64,000 nucleotides of DNA, taken from the NCBI GenBank assembly GCA_029204225.1, contig CM055102.1, positions 2,321,805 through 2,385,804 on the forward strand, written 5' to 3'. Below the pieces are notes generated by a model. That model saw nothing but the letters and a program-made list of their open reading frames with translations. It searched no databases and was not told the origin of the DNA. Position numbers and translations under genes: made by a program. The DNA is from Diphasiastrum complanatum. Lineage: Eukaryota; Streptophyta; Lycopodiopsida; Lycopodiales; Lycopodiaceae. Numbering within the stretch: position 1 is the stretch's first letter; each line of letters starts with the position of its first letter. Below are positions 11,651-22,400 of this stretch, one piece after another.

Positions 11651-11925
11651 CACTAGGAGAACAGGGGGCCGTGGCAAAATCAACTTTCAACCTTCTACTG
11701 GAAGGTTGTGCACATAGCCTCGTTGTCGATGGCATGCACAGGTCACCATAACAAAGCCATAAACAGGTTATTTGTACCAAAATAGGTAGACCAGAAGTTG
11801 AAAAGCAGTTGGCTCATTCGAAAGATAGTTTTCGCTCCGGTAGTCCTGTTACAAAATGCTCTTTTTCAGGTATGACTGAATTCAATTGTGTTAGTACCTA
11901 CTCCTCACATTCATGCAAGATTGAG

Positions 11926-12408
11926 TCCTATGAACTACTAAGCATCCTGTGAATCACTAAGCAAAATTGTGTCTTTTGTATTGCTACCATCATAAACAAA
12001 GTGGGCAAATTGACCATAGCCGACTAAAAGGATGTTGGTTGTCTTTGCCCATTCCTTCAACATTTGCAATTCTTTCCACCGAAACACCTCCTTGGTATCG
12101 GTCGGACACTCGAAGGAGGATAACAAACCTGAGAGCAGATTATGCCAACGCTTTGCAAAAAAATGTTACTTTTGGAAGCCTTGGCATAATCTGCTCTCAG
12201 GTTTGTATCCTCCTTTGAGTGTCCGAACCGATACTAAGGAGGTATTTTGGGGGGGAGGAGAGAACTGCAAATGTTGAAGGAATGGGCAAAGACAACCAAC
12301 ATCCTTTTAGTCGACTATGGTCAATTTGCCCACTTTGTTTATGATGGTAGCAATACAAAAGACACAATTTTGCTTAGTAGTTCATAGGATTCTTAGTAGT
12401 TCTTAGGT
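11926..12408. repeat. Foldback: two ~225-bp inverted arms, 32-bp loop
   Basis: The left arm (11926-12148) and right arm (12181-12408) are near-perfect reverse complements around a 32-bp spacer (12149-12180); the arm ends TATGCCAA and TTGGCATA flank the loop. There are a few mismatches and a small G-rich insertion in the right arm (12247-12262). A transcript would fold into one long hairpin. Each arm contains an open frame (LQMLKEWAKTTNILLVG ...) that reads like a captured gene fragment I cannot identify. Confidence 0.85.
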
Positions 12409-12412
12409 GCAG

Positions 12413-12462
12413 TTTCTCCAAACGGGATCCATTTCAGGTGTCGTCTGTTTCGGCCCATCACA
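12413..12462 (+). repeat. Direct repeat with 13217-13261
   Basis: GTTTCTCCAAAC(G/A)GGATCC followed by TTTCA and GTGTCG(T/C)CTGTTTCGG occurs here and at 13217-13261 with about five differences. It may mark the ends of an unrecognised element, but no terminal structure was seen. The rest of 12463-13346 is AT-rich and holds only telomere-like CCCTAAA motifs. Confidence 0.55.
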
Positions 12463-12984
12463 TAAAGTTATTAGACCGCCAAGCTTTACCCCTCATCCTA
12501 AGAGTGAGGATGAGCTTGTGAAGTCATCTTCATGTAATGCGAATCCTCATCCCACTTTTTCTCAATCCAATTAGTGCTGGATGTAATATATTTTTGAGGA
12601 AAAACGAACTTCTTGATTCAAGCAGATATGTCAAAGGAATACAGATGGTGTAGGCCAAATAGCTGGATTTTCCACCACTATATGAATATCAAGCGGCCTG
12701 TTTTCACTGTGGTATAATTGATTGATTTTACCAATATTTTTCAATGCTATACTTTCTAGATAAAATTTGTAGTGTCTATGTTGTTGTAATGAGCAGATCT
12801 TTCACTAATTGGAATGAAAAATAGCTCACTTGTGTATGTACCTTTTTCATGAAGAAGTATTCTCAAGAAAGCTTCAGCAGCAAAACATTTTTGTTTGCAT
12901 GCCTCTGACCTCATCTGCTTCATGTCTAACCATTTCACATCCTTTTTCTGTGTCAAATTTAGTTTGCAGTTGCATGAAATCAAC

Positions 12985-13026
12985 CCCACACCCTAAACCC
13001 TATATAGAAACCCTAAACCCTAAACT
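12985..13026 (-). repeat. Degenerate CCCTAAA repeats
   Basis: Four imperfect telomere-type units (CACCCTAAACCCTAT, AACCCTAAACCCTAAACTG), followed by related AC-rich sequence up to about 13090. Confidence 0.75.
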
Positions 13027-13216
13027 GTAGCAAAAAACCACAAACCTAAACCCATAACAAAATGGCATCGACCCCACACCCCAAACCCAAACAAATGGCA
13101 TAGTTAACATAACACCAATTAAGAAGAACAATATCGCGAAAAGCTCAGGGCAAAACAATTGAAGGAATTAGGTCATGCGAAATGGACTAGTTTTGCAGCT
13201 TTCCGTCCGACGGCCC

Positions 13217-13261
13217 CGTTTCTCCAAACAGGATCCGTTTCAAGTGTCGCCTGTTTCGGCC
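13217..13261 (+). repeat. Direct repeat with 12413-12462
   Basis: Second copy of the repeat described at 12413; it lies about 85 bp upstream of the miniature LTR element. Confidence 0.55.
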
Positions 13262-13346
13262 GGTGGACAAGCTCGATAGGAACCTGTGGGAATAGACAGG
13301 ACGAGGAACGGACTGACGGTTAGCCCAGAACGTCCGTCCGAAATTC

Positions 13347-13490
13347 TGTTAGAAATCCATACATCATAATATGGATGGACAGACTAGGATTCGAACCCAG
13401 GACCTTCCCCATACCGGATGGGATGCTCTACCACTGAGCTATCCGCCCTATTTGATAGTTCTCTCTAGAGTGTGGATTGATATTCCAACA
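13347..13490 (-). repeat. TRIM 3' LTR
   Basis: 144 bp. It retains an intact B-box-like GGTTCGAATCC in the tRNA-like segment, whereas the 5' LTR has one G changed to C in that box. Confidence 0.9.
13377..13448 (-). ncRNA. tRNA-like cloverleaf in the TRIM 3' LTR
   Basis: The minus strand reads as a 72-nt tRNA. The acceptor arm is GGGCGGA with TCTGTCC (two G-U pairs). The D arm is GCTC-AGTGGTA-GAGC and the anticodon stem TCCCA/TGGGG. The T arm is CTGGG-TTCGAAT-CCTAG. A-box (TAGCTCAGTGG) and B-box (GGTTCGAATCC) promoters are present. The anticodon loop (TCCGGTA) lacks the usual U33, so it is unlikely to be a working tRNA; it more likely serves as an internal pol III promoter or structural element. 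Confidence 0.8.
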
Positions 13491-13500
13491 CCCCCCCTCA
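13491..13500 (-). other. TRIM polypurine tract
   Basis: The minus strand reads GAGGGGGGG directly against the 3' LTR, as expected for the plus-strand primer of an LTR element. Confidence 0.8.
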
Positions 13501-13592
13501 AGCCACACTTGGTTGGGGTCCTAGCTGTCACCTTCCCCACAACTTGGGCCACCTAACCATGGCTTTGACGCCATGAACTGTTAGGTCTAACT

Positions 13593-13606
13593 TGGCTCTG
13601 ATACCA
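13593..13606 (-). other. TRIM primer binding site (initiator Met tRNA)
   Basis: The minus strand reads TGGTATCAGAGCCA immediately after the 5' LTR, the usual plant retrotransposon primer site. Confidence 0.9.
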
Positions 13607-13750
13607 TGTTAGAAATCCATAAATCATAATATGGATGGACAGACTAGGATTCCAACCCAGGACCTTTCCCATACCGGATGGGATGCTCTACCACTGAGCT
13701 ATCCGCCCTGTTTGATAGTTCTCTCTAGAGTGTGGATTGATATTCCAACA
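13607..13750 (-). repeat. TRIM 5' LTR
   Basis: 144 bp, about 97 percent identical to the 3' LTR. Confidence 0.9.
13637..13708 (-). ncRNA. tRNA-like cloverleaf in the TRIM 5' LTR
   Basis: Same structure as at 13377-13448, with the T loop altered (TTGGAAT instead of TTCGAAT), which weakens the B box. Confidence 0.75.
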
Positions 13751-14107
13751 AGTTCGACGTTGAACAAGACTCCAGGGACACTTCATAGAAGACATAGTAG
13801 TGTGTAGGTCTTGTGGTTCCCTGTAGTGAATGACACAGTTTTGCTATTATTTAGTAAGTCGTTGAAGTTCACAAGTATATGTGAAGATTGCAAAGCGATT
13901 TCTTATGCTTGTGCTTAAAAACAATCAGAGGGCTAGAGAGAGTTTTCTGCTTATTGTGATAACTAAGGATGTATAGAAACATTTGACGTAAAAAAAATTT
14001 CCTTAAAATGTCGGCTTTTTGTATTTTTGCAGTTGAAGTTGATACAATATTCACATGTTTCATATCGGTTGGAGTGCATCCTTACATAGATCCGTATTGT
14101 ACGTATT

Positions 14108-14600
14108 GTAGTGAGCATTCATGTCTCCCAGAAACCTGTGGTCTTGAGAGCTTGTAACACTTCTGCTAAGCATTCACTTCACCCAAAAATCTTCTCGTCT
14201 TGAGCTTGATCCTGCCTGCAGTTTACGTAGTTGTGACAAAGATAGGACGCCCGATTTCGCACCTAGAAAACAAAACATCAGCAGGTTAAGTTAGACAACA
14301 ATGTGATGCATCCATTCCAAAGATGATAGTGGGCTACTGGGAAGACTTTTTCCAAAGATTGCTTGAATTCCAAACTTAAGACAAAGTTTTAGCCCCCACT
14401 CTGCAGTAAAGGTTAGTGATAAGGTAATCCACAGTTTATACCGGACGTATTGTAGTAAGATCTACGCTGCTGAAACTGGTAACCACATCCACTTCTGAAG
14501 ACGAACCTGTGGTCTTCAGAGCTTGTCACTCTTTTGGTGAGCATTCATTTCTCCCAGAAACCTGTGGTCTTCAGAGCTTGTCACTCTTCTGGTGAGCATT
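14108..14600 (+). repeat. Unknown dispersed repeat, clustered copies
   Basis: Contains three partial copies of the GTGAGCATTCATGTCTCCC / AGAAACCTGTGGTCTT motif (14108, 14525, 14573) and a copy (14302-14455) of the 185-bp repeat at 11465. Direct and partly overlapping copies suggest local duplication. No gene is seen here. Confidence 0.6.
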
Positions 14601-14935
14601 TGCTTCCCTTTCTAGAACAAATTGCACCCTTCATTGCATTGCATTCTGAGAGGTAAATATGAAATAACATACCTAGCTAGAGATGGATCTGAACACAAGC
14701 AAATATCTACCAATACTGTGCGGTAGTATAAATCGAAAAAGTCAATTTCATCACACCTAAACCCTAAACCACAAATAAATCTCGTAAGTTTGATCTCGTC
14801 TAGAAACTAGTTCACACGGGAAAGCAATAAAGCATATCACGGATATGCGTGACAAAGATGCTTGCTCTTCTTGCCAGAGAGAGAGAGAGAGATAGCGAGA
14901 GTGCGAGGGAGAGTTTGCCTGTCAAAATTAAAAAG

Positions 14936-15125
14936 CCATCTTTTCAGCATTGATTGGAGGCTGTCCAGCGCCCTACTTCGTCACATTTTTCAGCCATTGT
15001 TCCAGCAGAGTTTCAGCCATATTTCAGTTTTGATTGGAGGCTGTCCATCGCCCTATTTCATCACGTTTTCCACAGATTTCCAGCCATATTTTCAGCATTG
15101 ATTGGAGGCTGTCCAGCGCCCACTC
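14936..15125 (+). repeat. Leader repeats of gypsy B
   Basis: Three units of about 65-90 bp share TTGATTGGAGGCTGTCCA and GCGCCC/TCGCCC with (T)CACATTTTTCAGCC-like ends, beginning at about 14948, 15029 and 15096. They precede the gag start of the gypsy B element and look like an untranslated leader. Confidence 0.75.
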
Positions 15126-15363
15126 TCATTCTCCTTGTGGTCACATTTTCCAGCCAGCTCTTCGCACACGCTTGGAGCTCTATCGAGAGGTATCTTTGCT
15201 GGTTTTTCCTTGCTTTCCACACCTTTTCTTGACATTTGTCATTTCCTTTCTTGCTCTTAGTGTCGTTTGTGTACCTAAAGCGTATTTGGGGTGACGACAA
15301 AAGTTCGCTCCCTCCGATATTAAGCTTTTCTTACACTCTCTTCACTTCCTGCATTCCTTGACC

Positions 15364-17036
15364 ATGGATACTTCCCCTACATATTCTGAGCCTCGCATAC
15401 CGTCTTCCACTTACCTTGACGAAGTACGGCATGAATTCCGAGATCATCTTAGGGAAGCCATGAGTGATGTACGCACGACGCCGGGAGTTACGAGAGACGT
15501 TCACTGCTCTTTCTGCCTAGATTGCTACACTATCATTATAATCAAGTGTTTCTCCACTCTCCACCCGTTCCCCCACAACGTCGATTTCCACCACCCGAGA
15601 CTCCATCTTCTGGTCCTTTGCCACGAGATTTTAAGGATAAGGTTCAGCTTACTGTGTATTCTGGGTCATCCGATGGGAATGAGCTCGAGAATTGGTATTC
15701 TAAGCTTGAGACCTACTTCCTTATGTTTCCTAAGACTGACATTCAGCGGATACATTTGGCTGCTTTACATTTGGAGGGCCGTGCTGCTACTTGATAGCGC
15801 ATGTTTCGCCAGACGGCTTCACACCCTGGCCTTGCTAGTTGGACAAAGTTTACGACAACACTCCGCCTAGCGATGACTGATCCTCAGTGGCTTATTCGAC
15901 AGCGCGACATCTTTCGCAGTTTATCTCACACTGGTGACTTGGCTGCTTATACGACACGGTTTACAGAGCCTTCCTATCTATTCCCAGATATTTCTACATT
16001 GGAGCTCATCTCTCGCTACGTTGCTGGTCTACGAGGCACACTCAGGTATGATGTTTCTTCTTTTTTTCCACTCACTCTTTCTCATGCCATCTCCCTTGCT
16101 ACCGCACTGCAGCCCAAGTACTCTCCCATCTCTTCCTCTGTTTCTCGTCCTTCGCGTCCTTTCACACGTCCTATTTTTTCCTCTCCATCCTCTGCTAGTC
16201 CCACATCTGTCAATTCACCTTCGTCCACTCTTCCGTCTGCACCACGTCCTCCTTTTTCTCCTCGTCCTGTTTTTGTTCGTCGCTACTCACAACCTGAGAG
16301 GTCTGAGATCCGTGAGAAGCACTTATGTTTTAACTGTAAGAAACCTGATCATATCGCCCGTGATTGCCGACAGCCTGCCACTGCTACTGCCGTCTATTTC
16401 CATGATGCTAACACACCTGATGATAGTCCTGATTCTGCCATATGCCTTCATATTCTTGATGATGACCCACCTGTTGATCAGTTTGCCACACCCACTGAGC
16501 CTGTTCCTGATCCCCCTGATCTAGCTGTATGCCATGCTCAGCTTGCTTATTCTACTTGGGCCAGTAAGCCGGGTCCACGCCATATCCGTCTTCGCGTACG
16601 TATCACTGGTCGTGAGTTCATTGCCCTTCTTGACACGGGTAGCACTCACTCGTTTCTCAGCAGTCATATTACTACACGCATTCGTGCTATGCCAGTCACT
16701 ACGCCTCATCCCCTGCATGTTGAGGTTGCCAGCGCACACTCTTTTCCTACCACGCAGATGTATCAGTAGCTTTCATATCGGATTGGAGACTTCCTTGGTC
16801 AAGCAGATTTTCATATTATTCCACTTACACGGTACGATCTTATCCTCGGTGCTGATTGGTTTGCATCCCTTGGTGCGGTTACAGTAGACCTCCAGCAGCA
16901 GACATTGACATTCTCTCATGATGGTACTCAACATATATTTTCCGATATTGATTCTCGACAGGACTATCAGCTTATTTCCGGGAAGCAGTTCATACGGAGC
17001 CTCCCGAAGACAAGGACTCAACCCTATCTCTCAGCA
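15364..17036 (+). pseudogene. Ty3/gypsy family B: gag and protease, broken
   Basis: gag begins at ATG 15364 (MDTSPTYSEP), shifts frame before 15522 and meets TGA-TAG at 15793-15798. It then continues in the same frame from 15801 with the capsid domain (WLIRQRDIFRSL, TRFTEPSYLFPD), a Ser/Pro-rich linker and a CCHC knuckle (CFNCKKPDHIARDC). The aspartic protease follows (LLDTGSTHSF near 16630), then a stop at 16767 and the downstream DLILGADWFASLG segment. Reverse transcriptase and everything after it is missing because a hAT fragment abuts at about 17036. No LTR was identified. Confidence 0.85.
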
Positions 17037-17755
17037 TGTGTGTACGGACAACCTTTGAACCAGGGACTCTCCAGCTAGGGCTGACAGACTGTGCAAGGCG
17101 GAATGCTCTTCTGAAGGGCTCAGAATCGGTGATGGCAAAAGGTAGGTTCAGCTCGTAAATCAAACTGGCCACAGCCTGTGTAGCCTCTCTGTCCATGTGC
17201 GGCAGATGCACGCCGTGAATGGTCTGCTGCACAAGGGCTCTACCTGGTGGGTGACGGGTGGTCGACCTCCAGCATGGTGCACCAACCGTGACGGGAATGG
17301 ACGATGACGCGATAGGCTGGGCACTAGTGGATGCATCGGCTGTAGACGTGGAATGGAGAGAGTGGGATGCACTGGCAGGGATGGGTGCAGCAGCATAAGT
17401 GGGGTGCACTGGTGGAGGGGCAAGATCTAGCATGGGATACGAAAACTGTTGGCTAGGGAGGTCATCCAGATGGGAAGGGAAGGAAGAAGGGATCTCATCC
17501 ACGTCCTCGAAGGCCTCGTCAGTAGCATCTTGGGCCTACTCGGCTGGCGGAGAATCCATGAGAAAATCGTAAACTGGGGGCGTGCGAGCAACAGGATGTG
17601 GTGGTGGAACCGCAGCGGCAACTGACGGACGGGATGGGACGGGATCCACCAGAATGGGTGCAGATGGGGGTGCGTGTGGCGGAACTGTCTGAGGGGGATG
17701 AGGGGCAATGGGACGGGATGAGGATGGACCCAGGAAGGACCAATTGTGGCTCCAC
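17037..17755 (-). pseudogene. hAT (DUF659-type) transposase N-terminal fragment
   Basis: Minus-strand frames encode a Pro-rich linker, DREATQAVASLIYELNLPFA and SPSWRVPGSKVVRTHML. These are the start of the hAT/DUF659 transposase core. The linker and DNA are close to those at 34290-34880, so both are copies of one family. The BED zinc finger is missing (truncated at about 17755) and so is the catalytic core. Two frameshifts are visible. Confidence 0.75.
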
Positions 17756-17824
17756 TTCAAGAATTGCATAAGAACATGCAAACAAAAAAGGGGTCTTTGC
17801 ACAGTCTAGCTCCAATCCGAACGG

Positions 17825-17952
<128 letters not shown>

Positions 17953-18131
17953 TGGAGGTCTGAATGGAGGTCTGAACTATTGCTGGAGGTCTGAGCCATC
18001 GCTGTTGCTCTCTCTCCCAACCATCGCATGTAGCCAGCCATCGTTGATGCCTCATGAATCAAGTTCCAGCAAATGAATCAAAAGGTGATAGATGACACTA
18101 TTTGTTGTTTGAGGGTTGGTATAATCTGAAG

Positions 18132-18243
<112 letters not shown>

Positions 18244-18566
18244 CAGCATCTCCATCGCTGCCCAATTCCCTCTTCCCTTCCCTCTACCTTCCTTGCTATT
18301 CTCTCTCCAACCAGCGATCCGCTACTCTTTGTCCACCATCGCACCTCCACACTGTTCCCTGCCTCTATTTCGCCCTCATATCCTGCCCCTCGCTGGCCTT
18401 GAACTCTGCGCCCTGATCTCTTTGCCTCCTCTACCCTCACTCCTGTTTCCTTTACCCCCGCTCTCCCTCCTGCCTCGCCCCTTGCTCCCGTGGCCAAATC
18501 TGCCTCCCTTCCCTCTCATCGCGCGATCTCTCTCTCTCTCTCTCCTCCATCTGCTTACCGCCTCCT

Positions 18567-19475
18567 ATGGCACCTAAGAAAAAGGAGGGTGTTCTTACAC
18601 CCCCCTCCCTGTTGGACACCCCCCCATCACCGGTAGTGATGGAGGAGCCGTCTTCGGTGACAGAAACTATCAACATGGCTGCCATTGACTACACTCCTTC
18701 CAAACCTACCGAAAGTCTTTTTGCTTATGATCTTAGTTTTATCCGGCAAGAAATTCTTGGACTTAAGAAACAACTACACCTCTTTGAAGCTGAAAATAGC
18801 AAGTTAGCTAAGGATCTTTTTGGTGTCACGGAACGTGTGGAGCAGCTTGAGCAAGAAAATATATATCTTAAGCAACGAATTGCAGAAAAAAGTGCCTTGG
18901 AGGAGACTTCCAACAAGATCAATAGCTTGGAGAAACAAGTCGAGGAGACGAAAACGTGGGCAGCACTCTTCAAACCGGGTGATATGGGCAGCAAACTCTC
19001 ATCACTCGCAAAACAGGTTGAAGAAACGACATCGATCCTTAAGCAAGGTAATCACTCTCAGATTTCATCTTTTCCGAAGGAAAACGATTTGGAGACAGTT
19101 TTGGGTGAACAAGCCAGAAGGGCCAAAAAAGCCTTTAACATTAGAGTAAGAGGCATTGCCAATGGTGGAAAACCGTTGGAAGAAGCTACGGATTTGCTCA
19201 TTTCCAAGTTATCTCATGTGGCTGACGGTTTTGATACTGCTTGGCGCAGTAAATTTGATGACAATGTTTTGTTTATCAAGTTCCGCTCGCTTTCACAACG
19301 CAATGCTGCCCTTCGGCTTAGGGCAAAGCTTAAAGGTACTTTCATTTATATGGATGATGACTTAACAAATACTCAATGGTTGGCAAGAAAAAAGATTATC
19401 CTTGAAGCGAAAGAGAAAGGGCAAAGGGTTGTTTTTATTGACGGGAAACCGAGATTTTTCGACCTTCCACAATAG
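18567..19475 (+). CDS. LINE ORF1: coiled-coil RNA-binding protein
   Basis: A 302-residue protein starting MAPKKKEG. Residues about 1-50 are Pro/Ser-rich and 55-165 form a heptad-rich coiled coil (ILGLKKQLHLFEAENSKL, VEQLEQENIYLKQRI). Residues about 190-260 resemble the L1 ORF1 RRM-type domain (AFNIRVRGI, VLFIKFRSLSQRNAALRLRA). Residues 262-302 resemble the C-terminal domain (FIYMDDDLTNTQ, GKPRFFDLPQ). It likely trimerises and binds LINE RNA. It ends CAA-TAG-GAA-CTA, a context similar to the leaky tobamovirus-type CAA-UAG-CAR-YYA. This L1-type layout differs from plant ORF1 proteins built on a zinc knuckle. Confidence 0.88.
   Translation: MAPKKKEGVLTPPSLLDTPPSPVVMEEPSSVTETINMAAIDYTPSKPTESLFAYDLSFIRQEILGLKKQLHLFEAENSKLAKDLFGVTERVEQLEQENIYLKQRIAEKSALEETSNKINSLEKQVEETKTWAALFKPGDMGSKLSSLAKQVEETTSILKQGNHSQISSFPKENDLETVLGEQARRAKKAFNIRVRGIANGGKPLEEATDLLISKLSHVADGFDTAWRSKFDDNVLFIKFRSLSQRNAALRLRAKLKGTFIYMDDDLTNTQWLARKKIILEAKEKGQRVVFIDGKPRFFDLPQ
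19473..19475 (+). other. In-frame UAG between ORF1 and ORF2 (candidate readthrough site)
   Basis: ORF1 and ORF2 share one frame, and the 16 codons between the TAG and the ORF2 start region are open without an ATG. The same design occurs in LINE f (TAG at 8455-8453). Downstream sequence is similar in both: TAG-G(A/G)A-(C/T)T(A/T)-GGG-G(C/T)C-CCC-GG. Confidence 0.65.
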
Positions 19476-22400
19476 GAACTAGGGGCCCCCGGATATAGAA
19501 GCTACCCGAGATCCCCTACCAATTTGAGACTTGGCTTCTGGAATTGTAATGGTTTTTTATCTTCGTCATCAGCCGGAGACTTTGCTGATTTTATTAGAAA
19601 ATGCGACATTTTGTTGTTCGCTGAAACTCATGAGTCCTTATATCATCCTCTTCCAAATATACAGGAGTACCCTTGGCATTCTGCTTTTCGTCCATTTGTT
19701 AGGGGAAAAACTTGTCGAGGATCTGGAGGAGTAGCTTGTTTATACAGAGACACCACAGTTCAGATGGTTAAACAAGATCCATACGCTCGCTATATTTGGT
19801 TACACATTATTGGCTCACTATTGGGATTACCTCAGGACATCTATATAGTTGTATGCTATTTTGCTCCACAGACCTCAGTGTTTGCTGAGTTTGGCGGGGA
19901 CCCTTTTCAGGCTCTCTCAGATGATATTGCTATCTTTTCTCAGCAGGGTTCCATTTTACTAGCAGGTGATTTCAACGCCCGCACAAGCTCTAGACAAACC
20001 GAATTTCATGCAGCTACGGATCTTCTCAGGCTTTACCCTTTGGATATGGGGCTAGACGGGGTATCACAGGATGCAGACACTCCAGCTACATCTTTCGGGG
20101 AGCAGTTGATCACTCTAGCAGAGACACACGCTCTTGCCATTTTGAATGGCCTCACACAGTGGCCTTCCTCATCAGCATATACATGCTATCCTCATGGTGG
20201 AGGACATAGTGTGGTCGACTACTTCATTGGATCACCTGCTTTGATCTCTCACATTTCTGATTTCTCCATCACACCCCCTACCATTTCCGATCACTCACTC
20301 TTACACATCTCACTTGGTCACATAACCTCTTCTTTGCAAATTTCTTGCTCTCTTCCCACTCATAAACGTATTCCTTTCACCCAATCTGGATTCACTAATT
20401 ACACCACAATCTTATCCCAACTACTCGCTAACTTCCCGTTCATGGCACCAATTGACCAGCAAGCCACTTTTCTCTCTACATCCCTCTTAGCTGCTGCTTC
20501 CTCATCCTTCCCCACCAAAACGACATCATCTCACAGAAGTGTTCACAACAGATGGTATGATGCAGAATGCCGCTCTCTTCACAATCATGTGACATATGCC
20601 AGGTCACACTCCCCTGCCACACTCAAACAATGCCAGAAAGAATATCATAGAACCACCAGAACAAAGAAGATCAAGTACCTACAATCACTCTGCCAAAAAA
20701 TGATCAACTCTTTAGATTCACCCTCCTCCTCTTTTTTCTGGAAACATTTCACCAGACACTCTTCAACATTGGCCCCCATAGCCATCGAATCCTGGATCGA
20801 GTATGCCACGGAGTTATATACAACGGACTCTCCTCCTACCTCACTCTCACCGAGACCTGACCACTGCTCACTTTTCACCCCTGACATGGTTGAAAACGCC
20901 ATTAAACATGCCAAACTAAATAAAGCCACTGACTATGACTCCTTAAGTGTAGACTTCCTAAAGCCCGTAGCACATCTCATCTCCCCTTACATTGCTCATG
21001 TTTTTAACACAGCTGTTACTTCTGGTTTTCCTACGGCTTGGTGTACTAATATCCTTCACCCCATCCTCAAGGCAGGTGATCCCATGAATGTAGGAAACTA
21101 CCGCACCATTATGATTGGCCACACTCTAGCTAAGATATATGGCTCTATACTACAGACAGTCACTGGATCTTTTGCTGAAACTGAGGGTTTACACGCTATG
21201 GGTCAAGCTGGTTTCAGACCGGGATATTCTACTTCAGACCAGATCTTCATTTTGAGATGCATTATTGAGGAGGCTCGACATCGGAAACAGAGAATTTACT
21301 GTTGCTTTGTGGATTTTCGCAAAGCTTTTGACTCTGTTCCACGACATCTTCTTTTCCAGAGACTGTCTTCACTTGGCTTTTCAGAGGATACTATTGCTGC
21401 GATCATTACTTTATATGAGCGAGTCTTGGCACGTTTCAGAGATGGTAGTGGCTGGTCCTCACAGATACATTCTACCATTGGGGTGAAGCAGGGTTGCCCC
21501 TTATCACCCACTCTTTTTGCACTATATATAGATGACCTCGAGCGGATTATTCGCGAGGAAGGTGGAGAGGGCTGTCCCCTAGCAGACATTATTATCCCCA
21601 TTCTCTTGTACGCTGATGATGTGGTTCTCCTCTCATCCTCTGCAGCTGGTTTACAGAGTCACCTTTCTGCTTTACATCACTTTTGCCAGCGTTGGGGATT
21701 GACGGTTAACCTTAAGAAGACTAAGATTATGGTGTTTAACACCAACAGACAGCATATGAGAGATGTGATTTTCTATTATGACGGGCTACCGATTGAGATC
21801 GTGACCTCCTACACCTATTTGGGAGTTCTTTTCTCTGGTCCGCTACTCACTTTTCGACCAGCAGCCACCGCCAGGCTCCGCAAGGGGCATACCGCTCTTG
21901 TGCATATGGAGAGATTTTGCTCTACTTATTATGTGCAGGATCCTGCTACCAGATGCCTACTATTTTCTGCTACTGTCTCCCCAGTTGTGCTATATTCGGC
22001 TGAGACTTGGTGCCCTGATTTATCACGCGATACATGGAGAGATCTTACTCGTATCCAGATTCTCATGCTCAGTAGGATAATTCGGGCTAAGCCCTCAGTA
22101 CCACATGATATCATACTAGCCGAGTTTGCTTCTCCTCCATTAGTTGTTGGTGCTATGTTTCAGATCATCACCTTTCTTCACAGGGTATCAGATCTAGATA
22201 CCTTCAGATACATTGTTGCTGCTCTCACTTCATCTTGTACCCTTGCAGATCAGGGAGCCAAGCACTCTTGGTATTGCAGTGTCTCAGCCCTTCTTCAGAC
22301 TTGGGGTTTATCCGCACTTGATCTTCCGAATGGAACCCATGCTTATATCAGACAGCAGATTTACCGGAGCTACATACGCACTATATGGTCACATCCTGAT

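Larger units (their letters stand above)
13347..13750 (-). mobile_element. TRIM-like miniature LTR retrotransposon with a tRNA-like LTR
   Basis: Two direct repeats of exactly 144 bp (13347-13490 and 13607-13750, four differences), each TG...CA when read on either strand, flank a 116-bp interior. On the minus strand the 5' LTR (13750-13607) is followed at once by the initiator-Met primer site TGGTATCAGAGCCA. The 3' LTR is preceded by the purine tract GAGGGGGGG. Flanking pentamers AATTC (13342-13346) and AGTTC (13751-13755) resemble a 5-bp target duplication with one mismatch. There is no coding capacity, so it is a terminal-repeat retrotransposon in miniature. Each LTR contains a 72-nt tRNA-like cloverleaf on the sense strand. 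Confidence 0.9.

Noticed and set aside
13377-13448. Functional tRNA gene (anticodon CGG, Pro)
   Set aside because: It folds as a tRNA, but the anticodon loop lacks U33 and it sits inside a repeated LTR; it is better explained as a tRNA-derived LTR segment.
14936-15125. CRISPR-like array (also 53560-54070)
   Set aside because: Eukaryotic context, irregular spacing, degenerate units and position in retroelement leaders rule it out.
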